A stretch of 64,000 bases of DNA from Streptomyces griseorubiginosus (GCF_001514195.1 NZ_KQ948734.1:898462-962461); one strand, 5' to 3'; numbered from the stretch's first letter, positions 1 through 8,326 are shown. Made by a program: numbers and translations. The notes: generated by a model not told the origin, from the sequence alone.

Positions 1-150
1 GATGCCGTCCACCATGTGCCGGGAACCGCCGGGGCCGTCGTCGCCCAGGCGGTCGGTGCCGCTCGGGCGGTCAGGGCGGAGTCCGCCCTCGGCCGGCAGC
101 TCCCGTGTGCCGCGCTCTTCGTCCCGCACCGGCCCGTCCCCGTTCCTCAC
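1..150 (-). CDS. sigH: SigB-family RNA polymerase sigma factor, N-terminal fragment (SigH-like)
   Basis: Reverse-strand frame starting with GTG at 150 and still open at the window edge (50 codons: MRNGDGPVRDEERGTRELPA and on). The GTG overlaps the stop of the upstream anti-sigma gene (GTGA), so the two are translationally coupled. The visible stretch is charged and low in complexity, as expected for the N-terminal extension of a SigH-type sigma factor; no sigma domain lies inside the window. Identity is inferred from position behind a RsbW-like anti-sigma gene, the arrangement known for ushX/prsH-sigH in Streptomyces. Another SigB/F/G paralogue would look the same here. Confidence 0.55.
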   Translation of the reverse strand, partial: MRNGDGPVRDEERGTRELPAEGGLRPDRPSGTDRLGDDGPGGSRHMVDGI

Positions 151-560
151 GCCGGCCCGGGTCCCGCGCCGCGCTGTTTGTAGAGGCTGATCGACACGGT
201 CCTGTCCTCGTCCACGGCCGACGAGACCTTGCCCGCGAGGGCCGACAGGACGGTCCAGGCGAAGGTGTCGCGCGAGGGGGCGTGCCCGTCCGTGGTCGGG
301 GCCGAGACGGTGACCTCCAGCGAGTCGTCGACGAGGCGGAAGACACAGCTGAGCACCGAGCCGGGCACGGCCTGCTGGAGCAGGATCGCGCAGGCCTCGT
401 CCACCGCGATGCGCAGGTCCTCGATCTCGTCGAGGGTGAAGTCCAAACGGGCTGCGAGGCCGGCCGTGGCCGTCCGCAGCACCGACAGGTAGGCACCCGC
501 GGCCGGCAGCCGGACTTCCACGAAGTCCTGGGTCGCGGGCTCGCCTGCGATCTGGGACAC
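147..560 (-). CDS. prsH: RsbW-like anti-sigma factor (UshX/PrsH type)
   Basis: Protein of about 137 residues with a GHKL ATPase fold: an N-box-like stretch (DEIEDLRIAVDEACAILLQQ) is typical of RsbW/SpoIIAB anti-sigma kinases, while the later G boxes are weak. Such proteins bind and hold a SigB-type sigma factor, here probably the product of the overlapping downstream gene. I place the start at GTG 560 because GGAGG at 570-566 sits 5 nt upstream; an in-frame TTG at 572 would overlap that site. A SigB/SigH-type promoter candidate lies about 210 nt upstream. Stress-response role is inferred from family and context. Confidence 0.75.
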   Translation of the reverse strand: MSQIAGEPATQDFVEVRLPAAGAYLSVLRTATAGLAARLDFTLDEIEDLRIAVDEACAILLQQAVPGSVLSCVFRLVDDSLEVTVSAPTTDGHAPSRDTFAWTVLSALAGKVSSAVDEDRTVSISLYKQRGAGPGPA

Positions 561-770
561 CCTCACCTCCAAGGTGGTACAAGCTTTTCGGGGGCCGAGG
601 GTCGCCCCCCGGAGTAACGCGAAGTGTGGTTCAGCGGTGACGCTACCGCGCTCTCGGCTTTTCTGTCCCGGGACCCCAACCCCATACCGTCACTCACAGT
701 AAACCTGTGGACACGCTCCGTGTCTAGGGGGTTTGCGGCTCCAATTGGGAAGAACGCGCGCCGGGTTGAC

Positions 771-796
771 GTACCCAGACGTCAGACGGTCGAACC
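771..796 (-). promoter_or_regulatory. Candidate SigB/SigH-type promoter for prsH-sigH
   Basis: On the minus strand GGTT is followed after 16 nt by GGGTAC (complement of 776-771), matching the GNTT-N14-16-GGGTAY pattern used by SigB-family sigma factors in Streptomyces. It points toward the anti-sigma/sigma pair and would allow autoregulation. The gap 561-820 holds no gene. Motif match only. Confidence 0.4.
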
Positions 797-820
797 GTCC
801 TGGAACCCGGGGGTCCAGGG

Positions 821-1081
821 TCACACAAGGACGTGGTCCACGAAGCACCAACGCCAGTTCTCCCCGGGTTCGTGCGTGCGCATGATCGGGTGCTCGGTGT
901 CCTTGTGGTGCTTCGTCGCGTGCTGTCCCGGCGAGGAGTCGCAGCAGCCGACATGACCGCAGTCGAGGCACAGGCGCAGCTGTACCGGGTGGGTGCCGTC
1001 CCTCAGGCACTCCGGACACGTCTCGCTGAGAGGCTCGGGTTCCGGGTGCGGCAGCGCGTCGGCGTGCGTGCACTGTTTCAT
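821..1081 (-). CDS. UBP-type zinc finger protein
   Basis: Small 86-residue protein made up almost entirely of a UBP (ZnF-UBP) fold: a CTHAD start, then CPECLRDGTHPVQLRLCLDCGHVGCCDSSPGQHATKHH gives the ordered Cys/His ligands, followed by HPIMRTHEPGENWRWCFVD. In eukaryotes this fold binds the ubiquitin C-terminus; in actinobacteria the partner is unknown. The start ATG is preceded by a TAACCT -10 box (1094-1089) with a 7-nt gap, so the mRNA is probably leaderless. It is oriented like the anti-sigma gene but separated from it by 260 nt. Confidence 0.85.
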   Translation of the reverse strand: MKQCTHADALPHPEPEPLSETCPECLRDGTHPVQLRLCLDCGHVGCCDSSPGQHATKHHKDTEHPIMRTHEPGENWRWCFVDHVLV

Positions 1082-1167
1082 GATTGCCAGGTTACGACGG
1101 CCGCGCGGATGGCGGCGCGGAAAAACGAGGGTGGGCGTACGACGATGAACGAGGGCGGGCGAGGGAC

Positions 1168-2766
1168 ATGGACGTGATGCCACTGCTGTTGCTGGTGGCG
1201 GGGAGCGCGGCGGTCGCCGCGGCGGCCCGGCGCACCCCGGTGCCGGCACCGCTGCTGCTGGTCGCCGCCGGGCTCGTGATCTCCTACGTGCCCGGGGTGC
1301 CCGAGTACACGCTGGACCCGGACGTGGTCCTGCCCCTCATCCTGCCGCCGCTGCTGCACACCGCGGCCACCGACAGCTCCTATCTCGACCTGCGGGCGCA
1401 ACTGCGGCCCGTGGCGCTGCTGTCGGTGGGGTACGTGCTCTTCGCGACCCTCGTCGTCGGCTGGGCGGCGTACCGGATCGTGCCGGGCCTTTCGCTGACC
1501 GGGGCGCTCGTGCTGGGCGCGGTGGTGGCGCCGCCGGACGCGGTCGCCGCCACGGCGGTCGCCCGGCGGGTGGGGCTGCCCTCCCGGATCACCACGATCC
1601 TCCAGGGCGAGTCCCTGGTGAACGACGCGACCGCGATCACCGCCTACCGGGTCGCGCTCGCGGCCGCGATCGGCGAGGGCGCCTCCTGGGCGGGCGGCAT
1701 CGGGGAGTTCCTGCTCGCCGCGGTCGGCGGGGTCGTGGTCGGCCTGGTGCTGATGGTGCCGATCCACTGGCTGCGCACCCACCTCAAGGAGCCCCTGCTC
1801 CAGAACACCCTGTCCCTGCTGATCCCGTTCGTCGCCTACGCGTCCGCGGAGTCGTTCCACGCCTCCGGGGTGCTCGCGGTGGTCGTCGTGGCGCTGTTCC
1901 TCGGGCACCGCGCGTGGGAGGTCGACTTCGCGACGCGCCTCCAGGAGGACGCCGTCTGGAAGATGGTCGCCTTCGTCCTGGAGTCGTCGGTGTTCGCCCT
2001 CATCGGACTGCAACTGCCCGTCGTACTGAAGGGCCTCGGCGAGTACGAGGGCGGACGCGCCGCCTGGTACGCGGTCGCCGTGTTCTTCGTGGTCGTCCTG
2101 TCGAGGTTCGTGTGGGTCTATCCGGCGACCTTCCTGCCCCGCATGCTGTCCGCGCGGATCCGCGAACGTGAGGAGAACCCCACCTGGAAGGGGCCGTTCG
2201 TCATCGCCTGGGCCGGAATGCGGGGCGTGGTCTCGCTGGCCATCGCCTTCTCGATCCCGGAGACCCTGCACGACGGCGAGGCCTTCGAGGGCCGCAACCT
2301 GATCCTCTTCCTCACCTTCACCACGGTCATCGGCACCCTCGTCGTGCAGGGCGTCACCCTGCCCCCGCTGATCCGCGTGCTGAAGCTCCCCGGCCGCGAC
2401 CGGCAGGCGGAGACCCTCGCCGAGGCCAACGCCCAGGCGCAGGCCTCCCGGGCCGCCGAGAGCCGCCTGGACGAACTCCTCGCCGACGAGCGCAACGCCC
2501 TCCCCCCGCCCCTCGCCGACCGTCTGCGCACGGTCCTGGAACGCCGCCGCAACGCCGTCTGGGAACGCCTCGGCCAGTCCAACCCGCTGACCGGCGAGAC
2601 GGTCGACGACACCTACCGCCGCCTCTCCCGCGAGATGATCGGCGCCGAGCGCACGGTCTTCGTCAAGCTGCGGGACCTGCGCTACATCGACGACGAGATG
2701 CTCCGCACCCTGCTGCGCAGGCTGGACCTGGAGGAGGCGGCGGCCTACCGGGAGGCGGCGGAGTAG
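1168..2766 (+). CDS. CPA1-family Na+/H+ antiporter
   Basis: Membrane exchanger of 532 residues with about a dozen hydrophobic segments in the first 400 residues, then a soluble helical tail rich in Arg/Glu. The segments VVAPPDAVAATAV and GESLVNDATAI are characteristic of NhaP/CPA1 antiporters and carry the ion-binding Asp residues. It would exchange cytoplasmic Na+ or K+ for H+ and so help pH and salt homeostasis. ATG 1168 follows a purine-rich GAGGGA stretch; the open frame extends further upstream but that part is not conserved-looking. It lies close to a stress sigma operon, but the link is inference. Confidence 0.85.
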   Translation: MDVMPLLLLVAGSAAVAAAARRTPVPAPLLLVAAGLVISYVPGVPEYTLDPDVVLPLILPPLLHTAATDSSYLDLRAQLRPVALLSVGYVLFATLVVGWAAYRIVPGLSLTGALVLGAVVAPPDAVAATAVARRVGLPSRITTILQGESLVNDATAITAYRVALAAAIGEGASWAGGIGEFLLAAVGGVVVGLVLMVPIHWLRTHLKEPLLQNTLSLLIPFVAYASAESFHASGVLAVVVVALFLGHRAWEVDFATRLQEDAVWKMVAFVLESSVFALIGLQLPVVLKGLGEYEGGRAAWYAVAVFFVVVLSRFVWVYPATFLPRMLSARIREREENPTWKGPFVIAWAGMRGVVSLAIAFSIPETLHDGEAFEGRNLILFLTFTTVIGTLVVQGVTLPPLIRVLKLPGRDRQAETLAEANAQAQASRAAESRLDELLADERNALPPPLADRLRTVLERRRNAVWERLGQSNPLTGETVDDTYRRLSREMIGAERTVFVKLRDLRYIDDEMLRTLLRRLDLEEAAAYREAAE

Positions 2767-2772
2767 GGCCGG

Positions 2773-2804
2773 GGCCGGCCCCTCGTCAGGGAAAGGGCCG
2801 GCCC
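2773..2804. terminator. Convergent hairpin
   Basis: GGCCGGCCC and its complement GGGCCGGCC are separated by a short loop between two convergent genes (antiporter and PLP enzyme); it may serve as a bidirectional terminator. It overlaps the last codons of the PLP gene and has no T-run. Confidence 0.4.
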
Positions 2805-3679
2805 GTGACCACGGCCGCGACGGTCGTCCCGCGCGCGAAGGCGCCCTCTTCAGCCAGAGCGACCAGTCCGAACAGCAACTTGGCGACATAAAGTCGTTCC
2901 ACGGGCACACCGTGGCGCTGCTCGAAGTCGTCCGCGAACACGTCGAGCTCCGGGGTGGTGCGGGCGTAACCGCCGCAGTGGAAGCGGTCGTCCAGCGTCC
3001 AGTCGCCCCGCCGGTCGCCGAAGGCGCGGCGTTGCAGGGACTCCGTCTCGGCTGTCAGGAAGCCGCCCTTGAGGACCGGTATGCCGAGGGCGCGCTGATC
3101 CCGGGAGAGGCCCGCCGCCAAGCCCGCCAGGGTGCCTCCGGTGCCGCAGGCGATCGCGACCACGTCCGCCTGCCCTGCGAGCTCCTCGCCGAGTGCCCGG
3201 CAGCCGCGTACCGCGAGCGCGTTGCTGCCGCCCTCAGGGACGACGTAGGCGTCCTCGGCGTCCGCCGCGCGCAGCACGCGCGCGAGGGCGGCCGGGTCGG
3301 CCTTGTCGCGGTACGTCGACCTGGCCACGAAGTGCAGGCGCATGCCGTCGGCCGCACACCGGCCCAAGGAGGGGTTCAGGGGCCGGTCGGCGAGCTCCTG
3401 CCCGCGGACCACACCCACCGTGGGCAGGCCGAGGAGGCGTCCCGCGGCGGCCGTGGCCCGCAGATGGTTGGAGTAGGCGCCGCCGAAGGTGACGACGGTA
3501 CGGCCGGCCGCCGCGGCGAGGTTCGGCGCCAGTTTGCGCCACTTGTTGCCGACGATCTCCGGGTGGATCAGATCGTCCCGCTTGAGGACGAGACGCAGGC
3601 CGTGGCGGGCGAAACGGCGGTCCGACAGCTCCTGCACGGGGGAGGGGAGGCGGGGGCGCAGGGCGTCGAGGACGGTCAC
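2786..3679 (-). CDS. PLP-dependent ACC deaminase / D-cysteine desulfhydrase family enzyme
   Basis: Protein of 297 residues, fold-type II PLP enzyme. KRDDLIHPEIVGNKWRK contains the Schiff-base lysine of the GNK motif (near residue 46); TFGGAYSNHLRATAAAG binds the substrate carboxylate and a GTGGT loop (IACGTGGTLAG) binds PLP phosphate. Members deaminate 1-aminocyclopropane-1-carboxylate or desulfurate D-cysteine; sequence reading cannot decide which, and the shortness (true ACC deaminases are about 340 residues) favours the wider desulfhydrase-like group. Start is GTG at 3679. Neighbours give no pathway clue; the next gene downstream on its strand is none, since the antiporter converges. Confidence 0.8.
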   Translation of the reverse strand: MTVLDALRPRLPSPVQELSDRRFARHGLRLVLKRDDLIHPEIVGNKWRKLAPNLAAAAGRTVVTFGGAYSNHLRATAAAGRLLGLPTVGVVRGQELADRPLNPSLGRCAADGMRLHFVARSTYRDKADPAALARVLRAADAEDAYVVPEGGSNALAVRGCRALGEELAGQADVVAIACGTGGTLAGLAAGLSRDQRALGIPVLKGGFLTAETESLQRRAFGDRRGDWTLDDRFHCGGYARTTPELDVFADDFEQRHGVPVERLYVAKLLFGLVALAEEGAFARGTTVAAVVTGRPFP

Positions 3680-3701
3680 GCCCCCATTGTGACCTGCGGG
3701 G

Positions 3702-4292
3702 TCACTCCAGGCGCTCGCGGATCCGGCCGCGCAGCCAGGACATCGTGAAGCCGCGGGGGTCCACCTTTCCCGGCTGCCACTCCAGGTGGCCGATGACCGA
3801 GCGCTCCGTCCAGCCGTGGTGACGGCACACCGCCGCGGAGACCCGCTCGATCGCCTTCAGCTGGGCGTCCGGCCAGGGATCGTCGCCGTCGCCGAGGTTC
3901 TCGCACTCGAAGCCGTAGAAGTGGCGGTTGCCGTCGGTGTTGGCCTCGTTGTCGGGCGGCAGTGCCGTCTCCGCGATCACGGCCCGCAGGACGTCGTCGT
4001 CGCCGAGACCGGCGTGGTTGGCGCGGCCGTAGCCGACGAGATGGACCCGGCCGTCCTTGGTGATGACGCCGTGGCAGAGGGGGCCCGGCAGGCCCGTGTA
4101 GCCCTTGCGGCACAGCTCCACCGTGGCCGCGCTGCCGCTGGTCACCGTGTGGTGGATCATCACGCCGTGCACGGGCCCCCAGGCGCCGACGTGGTTGCGG
4201 TTGTGGTGCTCCCAGTCACCGACCTCGACGACGGTCGCGCCCTCCGCCTTCAGGACGGCCAGGAATCTGGCGGCGGACATGGGTGAGGCCAT
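3702..4292 (-). CDS. N-acetylmuramoyl-L-alanine amidase (amidase_2/PGRP-like)
   Basis: Protein of 196 residues. MIHHTVTSG holds the first zinc-ligand His pair, CHGVITKDGRVHLVGYGRANHAG the conserved core with a His, and VIGHLEWQPGKVDP the last His and Lys region of the T7-lysozyme/PGRP amidase fold. It would cut the amide between muramic acid and L-Ala in peptidoglycan. No clear signal peptide is visible (MASPMSAARFLAVLKAEGATVV), so export or intracellular muropeptide recycling is open. AAGGAGG lies 6-8 nt before ATG 4292. It is divergent from the encapsulin gene. Confidence 0.85.
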   Translation of the reverse strand: MASPMSAARFLAVLKAEGATVVEVGDWEHHNRNHVGAWGPVHGVMIHHTVTSGSAATVELCRKGYTGLPGPLCHGVITKDGRVHLVGYGRANHAGLGDDDVLRAVIAETALPPDNEANTDGNRHFYGFECENLGDGDDPWPDAQLKAIERVSAAVCRHHGWTERSVIGHLEWQPGKVDPRGFTMSWLRGRIRERLE

Positions 4293-4606
4293 GGCCCCCT
4301 CCTTCGCGCTGCGCGCCGACCGCCCGGCGCGGGTCGGCTCGTACCCGTGCTTGTACCGAAGGCGGCGGGATCCGACTCCTGGTTCGTGCGGCGTGCGAGC
4401 TGATTCGGACAGTCATATTCCGCTCCGGCCAACGGACTTGGCCGGGCGGAAGGGGACACGAAACGCGCATATGCCCAGCCTCGCGGTGATCCATTCCCGC
4501 TCTTTCGGGTAATAGCACCGGCACGTTCCGTGAGGAAGGGTTGGTCCCGCACATCGATGCCCGTGAGCAGATCGCGTCCGGGCATGTATCGGGAGGGCAA
4601 TTCCTT
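4293..4606. promoter_or_regulatory. Divergent intergenic region upstream of the encapsulin operon
   Basis: About 310 nt with no convincing gene. It must hold the promoters of the amidase (leftward) and the encapsulin operon (rightward). An upstream in-frame ATG-like start for the shell exists at 4541 but has no ribosome site. A GGGTAAT sequence at 4506-4512 resembles a SigB-type -10, but no matching -35 is clear. Confidence 0.4.
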
Positions 4607-6013
4607 ATGTCGGTAGGCGAAGAGGTCCGCACCGAGCAGGGCCGGCCGCAGCAGAGTCTCGGCACGGCGGCCGCGCGGAACCTGGCCACCACCACCAAGT
4701 CCGCACCCCAGATGCAGGAGATCAGCTCCCGCTGGCTGCTGCGCATGCTGCCCTGGGTGAACGTCCAGGGCGGCACGTACCGGGTGAACCGGCGGCTGAG
4801 CTACGCCGTGGGTGACGGCCGGGTGACGTTCGTGAAGACCGGCGACCGGGTCGAGGTGATCCCCGACGAACTGCGCGAGCTGCCGGCGCTCAGGTCCTAC
4901 GAGGACGACGACGTGCTCTCCGAGCTCGCCCAGCGCTGCCAGCAGCGGGAGTTCGCCCCCGGCCAGGTGATCGCCTCGTTCGGCGCCCGGACCGAGGAGG
5001 TCTACCTGCTGGCGCACGGCCGTGTGGAGAAGGTCGGCACCGGCCCCTACGGCGACGACGCGGTCCTCGGAGTCCTCGCCGACGGCGCCTACTTCGGCGA
5101 CCAGGCGCTTTTGGACCCGGACGCCATCTGGGAGTACACCGCCCGCGCGGCCACCACCTGCACGGTCCTGGTGCTGCCCCGCCAGGACGTCGAGCAGGTG
5201 GCGGAGCGCTCCGACGCCCTGCGCGAGCACCTGCGGGAGCAGCGGGCGATCCCCTCGCAGCGCACCAACAAGTACGGCGAGAAGGAGATCGACCTCGCGG
5301 CGGGCCATGACGGCGAGCCCGACATCCCGCACACCTTCGTCGACTACGACGCCCGGCCCCGCGAGTACGAGCTGAGCATCGCCCAGACCGTCCTGCGCAT
5401 CCACACGCGCGTGGCCGACCTGTACAACCAGCCGATGAACCAGACGGAACAGCAGATCCGGCTGACCGTGGAGGCCCTCAAGGAGCGCCAGGAGCACGAG
5501 CTCGTCAACAACCGCGAGTTCGGGCTGCTGAACAACTGCGAGTACGACCAGCGGCTCCAGCCGCACGACGGCGTGCCGAGCCCCGACGACCTCGACGAAC
5601 TGCTCAGTCGCCGGCGGGGCACCAAGCTGCTGCTGGCCCACCCGCGCGCGATCTCCGCGATCGGGCGTGAGCTGAACAAGCGCGGTCTCGTCCCCGAGAC
5701 CATCGACGTGGGCGGCAACCGCATCCCCACCTGGCGCGGGGTGCCGATCTACCCCTGCAACAAGATTCCGGTCACCCCGGAGCGGACGACGTCGATCATC
5801 GCCATGCGTACCGGTGAGGCGGACCAGGGCGTCATCGGCCTTCAGCAGGCGGGCATCCCGGACGAGATCGAGCCGAGCCTGTCGGTGCGGTTCATGGGCA
5901 TCAACGAACAGTCGATCATCAAGTACCTGGTGACGGCCTACTACTCGGCGGCCGTGCTGGTGCCGGACGCGCTCGGGGTGCTGGAGAACGTCGAGATCGG
6001 CCGGTGGAGGTGA
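4607..6013 (+). CDS. Family 2B encapsulin shell protein with cyclic-nucleotide-binding domain (EshA family)
   Basis: Protein of 468 residues, the usual length of EshA/Family 2B encapsulins. Order: N-terminal arm (about 1-60; [21 protein letters not shown] is a shell signature), then a cyclic-nucleotide-binding insertion at about residues 96-215 ([37 protein letters not shown] resembles a phosphate-binding cassette), then the HK97-like P and A domains ([57 protein letters not shown]). HK97-fold shells of this family assemble into icosahedral nanocompartments around a cargo enzyme. ATG 4607 follows GGGAGGG. The stop overlaps a frame leading into the polyprenyl synthase gene, whose likely start is 140 nt on; that enzyme is the expected cargo. 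Cyclic-nucleotide binding itself is inferred. Confidence 0.92.
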   Translation: MSVGEEVRTEQGRPQQSLGTAAARNLATTTKSAPQMQEISSRWLLRMLPWVNVQGGTYRVNRRLSYAVGDGRVTFVKTGDRVEVIPDELRELPALRSYEDDDVLSELAQRCQQREFAPGQVIASFGARTEEVYLLAHGRVEKVGTGPYGDDAVLGVLADGAYFGDQALLDPDAIWEYTARAATTCTVLVLPRQDVEQVAERSDALREHLREQRAIPSQRTNKYGEKEIDLAAGHDGEPDIPHTFVDYDARPREYELSIAQTVLRIHTRVADLYNQPMNQTEQQIRLTVEALKERQEHELVNNREFGLLNNCEYDQRLQPHDGVPSPDDLDELLSRRRGTKLLLAHPRAISAIGRELNKRGLVPETIDVGGNRIPTWRGVPIYPCNKIPVTPERTTSIIAMRTGEADQGVIGLQQAGIPDEIEPSLSVRFMGINEQSIIKYLVTAYYSAAVLVPDALGVLENVEIGRWR

Positions 6014-6153
6014 CGTTTCTGCACCTGGGAGCCGTGTCCTCGCCCTCGGGCGCGGGTACATCCCGGTCGGACACCGGGGTGGAGACACCCCGGTGGCAGG
6101 CGCCCACCCGCAGCGGAAGCGCCACCGTCCGCGGACTGACCGAGGGGGGTCCC

Positions 6154-7263
6154 ATGGCGGAGTTCACGACGGATACGCAGGCGCGGGCGCCGGAGAGAAC
6201 CCAGCGCCCGGGGGAGCGGGTGACCGTGTCCGGCCCGGCCGACGGGCATGAGGCCGCTGTGATCCTGGAGCGGGTCCGGGCGGCGGTCGACCCCGCGTTG
6301 CGCCGCGCGGTGGAGTCGCTGCCCCGGTCCCTGCGCCGGGTCGCGCTCTACCACTTCGGCTGGGAGCACGCCGACGGCACCTCGGCCGCGGGCAACGCCG
6401 GCAAGGCGATTCGGCCCGCCCTCGTCCTCACCGCGGCCGCCGCGCTCGGTGGGGACCGGGCGCGGGAAGCCGCCGTACGGGCGGCCGTGGCGGTGGAGCT
6501 GGTCCACAACTTCACCCTGCTCCACGACGACGTGATGGACCGCGACACCACCCGCAGACACCGCCCCACCGCCTGGACCGTGTTCGGCGACGCGGACGCG
6601 ATCCTCGCCGGGGACGCCCTCCAGGCGCTGGCGCTGCGGCTGCTGGCCGAGGATCCGCATCCCGCGGCCGGTGCCGCCGCGGCCCGGCTCGCCTCCTGTG
6701 TCGTCGAGTTGTGCGAGGGCCAGCACGAGGACACCGCCATGGAGGAGCTCGGCCCCGGCGAGGTCACCCTCGACCAGGTGCTCGTCATGGCCGAGGCGAA
6801 GACGGGCGCGCTGCTCGGGTGCGCCTGTGCGCTCGGGGCGCTGTACGCGGGCTCGTCCACCGCGGACGTCGAGGCGATGGACGCGTTCGGCCGGGAGGCC
6901 GGGCTCGCCTTCCAGCTCATCGACGACGTGATCGGCATATGGGGCGACCCGGTCCGCACCGGCAAACCGGCCGGCGCGGACCTGGCCGCCCGCAAGAAGT
7001 CCCTCCCGGTGGTCGCCGCGCTCACCTCGGGCACGGCGGCGTCCGCGGAACTGGCCGAGCTGTACGCGGCGCCGTACGACGAGGAGGACCTGGCGCGCAC
7101 GGTCCTCGCCGTCGAGGAGGCCGGGGGCCGGGACTGGGCACAGGTTCAGGCCGCCGACCGGATGGCCCGGGCGATGGGGCAGCTGGCCCGCGCGGTGCCG
7201 GATCCTGAGGCGGCGGGCGGCCTGCTGTCGCTCGCCGAGTTCGTGACCCGGCGCAGCAGTTGA
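6154..7263 (+). CDS. Polyprenyl diphosphate synthase, likely encapsulin cargo
   Basis: Protein of 369 residues, all-alpha trans-isoprenyl diphosphate synthase. First Asp-rich motif HDDVMD (D125-D129) followed by RRHRPT; second Asp-rich region LIDDVIGIWGD (D257 on) in the actinobacterial GGPP-synthase form, then GADLAARKKSLPV. It would condense isopentenyl diphosphate with allylic diphosphates; chain length is not readable. Residues 1-45 are rich in T, Q, R, P, E and G and look disordered, an extension absent from ordinary synthases and typical of Family 2 encapsulin cargo. ATG 6154 follows GAGGGGGG; a GTG at 6004 in frame overlaps the shell stop and would add 50 residues. A hairpin terminator follows. 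Confidence 0.9.
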   Translation: MAEFTTDTQARAPERTQRPGERVTVSGPADGHEAAVILERVRAAVDPALRRAVESLPRSLRRVALYHFGWEHADGTSAAGNAGKAIRPALVLTAAAALGGDRAREAAVRAAVAVELVHNFTLLHDDVMDRDTTRRHRPTAWTVFGDADAILAGDALQALALRLLAEDPHPAAGAAAARLASCVVELCEGQHEDTAMEELGPGEVTLDQVLVMAEAKTGALLGCACALGALYAGSSTADVEAMDAFGREAGLAFQLIDDVIGIWGDPVRTGKPAGADLAARKKSLPVVAALTSGTAASAELAELYAAPYDEEDLARTVLAVEEAGGRDWAQVQAADRMARAMGQLARAVPDPEAAGGLLSLAEFVTRRSS

Positions 7264-7331
7264 GGACGCCGGAGCGAGGGGGACCGCGCGGTTCCTGACC
7301 CCGCGTGGCCCTCGAAGGCTCCGGTACGGAC

Positions 7332-7364
7332 GGGTCCCGCACATCCCCACGGTGTGCGGGGCCC
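7332..7364 (+). terminator. Hairpin terminator after encapsulin operon
   Basis: Arms GGGTCCCGCACA and TGTGCGGGGCCC form a 12-pair stem (one G-T pair) around a 9-nt loop, 69 nt after the synthase stop. No T-run, as is common in Streptomyces. It separates the shell-cargo operon from the next acetyltransferase gene. Confidence 0.65.
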
Positions 7365-7438
7365 GCTTCCGTCTGCACACCGGCTAGGCTCAACAACCTT
7401 GCGAGCAGAGGCTGTTGAGACCAAAGGGGCGGGCAGGC

Positions 7439-8035
7439 ATGGGCGTGGCGATACGGACGGCGAACGCGGACGACCGGGAGCCGGTCACGCGGCTGCTGGA
7501 CGCGGCCTTCCAGGACGATCCGGTCAGCGGGTGGATCTTCCCCGCTGAGGAAGACCGCCGTGCCACGCATCCCCGGCTGATGGCCGCGTTCGTCGACATC
7601 GTGATGGCCGAGGGCCGGGTCGACGTGACGGAGGACGGGGCGGCGTGTGCGCTGTGGCTGCCGGTGCCGGCGGAGAGCGCCGAGGAGGAGGAAGGCTTCG
7701 CCGAGCTGCGGGAGGCGATCGACCCGGACAACGAGCGGATCGAGCTGATCGGCACCCTCACGGCCGGGGTGCACCCCGCCGGACGGGCGCACGAGTACCT
7801 GTGGATGATCGGCGTGGCCCCCGGGCGGCAGGGGGAGGGGCTCGGGACCGCGCTCATCGGGTCGGTGCTGGAGCGCTGCGACCGGGAGGGGGTCCCGGCC
7901 TACCTGGAAGCGAGCAGCGAGCGGAGCCGGGGGCTGTACGAGCGTCTCGGCTTCGCACTCGTGGAACGCCCGCTCGAACTGCCCGACGGCCCCCTGATGT
8001 GGCCGATGTGGCGCGAACCGGGTGCCTCGCGGTAG
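7439..8035 (+). CDS. GNAT family N-acetyltransferase
   Basis: Protein of 198 residues. The acetyl-CoA loop reads VAPGRQGEGLGTALIGSVL (Q/RxxGxG/A form), preceded by a beta strand EYLWMIGV and followed by YLEASSERSRGLYERLGF, the standard C-terminal half of the fold. Acceptor unknown. ATG 7439 is chosen; an upstream in-frame TTG at 7415 has poor support. A TAGGCT -10-like box lies at 7385-7390. The hairpin at 7332-7364 separates it from the encapsulin operon, so shared function is not implied. Confidence 0.85.
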   Translation: MGVAIRTANADDREPVTRLLDAAFQDDPVSGWIFPAEEDRRATHPRLMAAFVDIVMAEGRVDVTEDGAACALWLPVPAESAEEEEGFAELREAIDPDNERIELIGTLTAGVHPAGRAHEYLWMIGVAPGRQGEGLGTALIGSVLERCDREGVPAYLEASSERSRGLYERLGFALVERPLELPDGPLMWPMWREPGASR

Positions 8036-8122
8036 GACCCGAGCGGTCCGGGCGCCGATACCGCAGCCGCCACCGGCGTACGGCACAGAGCGCCCTGCCC
8101 CCCTTCGCCCTACCCTGAGGGC

Positions 8123-8326
8123 ATGGGCACTGACGAACGCGTCTGTCCCGTCTGCGGGCAGCCGGTCGAGACCGTCGTACGGCGTCACAAGACCCTCGGC
8201 GCATGGGTCCCCGTGTGGACGGGCGGGCCCTGCCACAACCCCGAGTGCCCGGCCTGCGCCGACCGGGACCAGGTCGCCGACCCGGGCGAGGAGCACGGCG
8301 GCGCGCCCGCCGAAAACCCTTCCTGA
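8123..8326 (+). CDS. Small zinc-ribbon-like hypothetical protein
   Basis: A 67-residue protein with CPVCGQ near the N terminus and CHNPECPAC further on: four to five Cys in paired CxxC-like spacing suggest a small zinc ribbon. The tail is acidic and Pro-rich. ATG 8123 sits 6 nt after TACCCT (8111-8116), a -10 box placed for a leaderless transcript. Function unknown. Just downstream (8318-8370) the sequence repeats CCCTGTCGAGAA twice. Confidence 0.65.
   Translation: MGTDERVCPVCGQPVETVVRRHKTLGAWVPVWTGGPCHNPECPACADRDQVADPGEEHGGAPAENPS

Noticed and set aside
4500..4515. GGGTAAT as SigB-type promoter for the encapsulin operon
   Set aside because: No matching GNTT -35 at 14-16 nt; too weak to annotate as a promoter.
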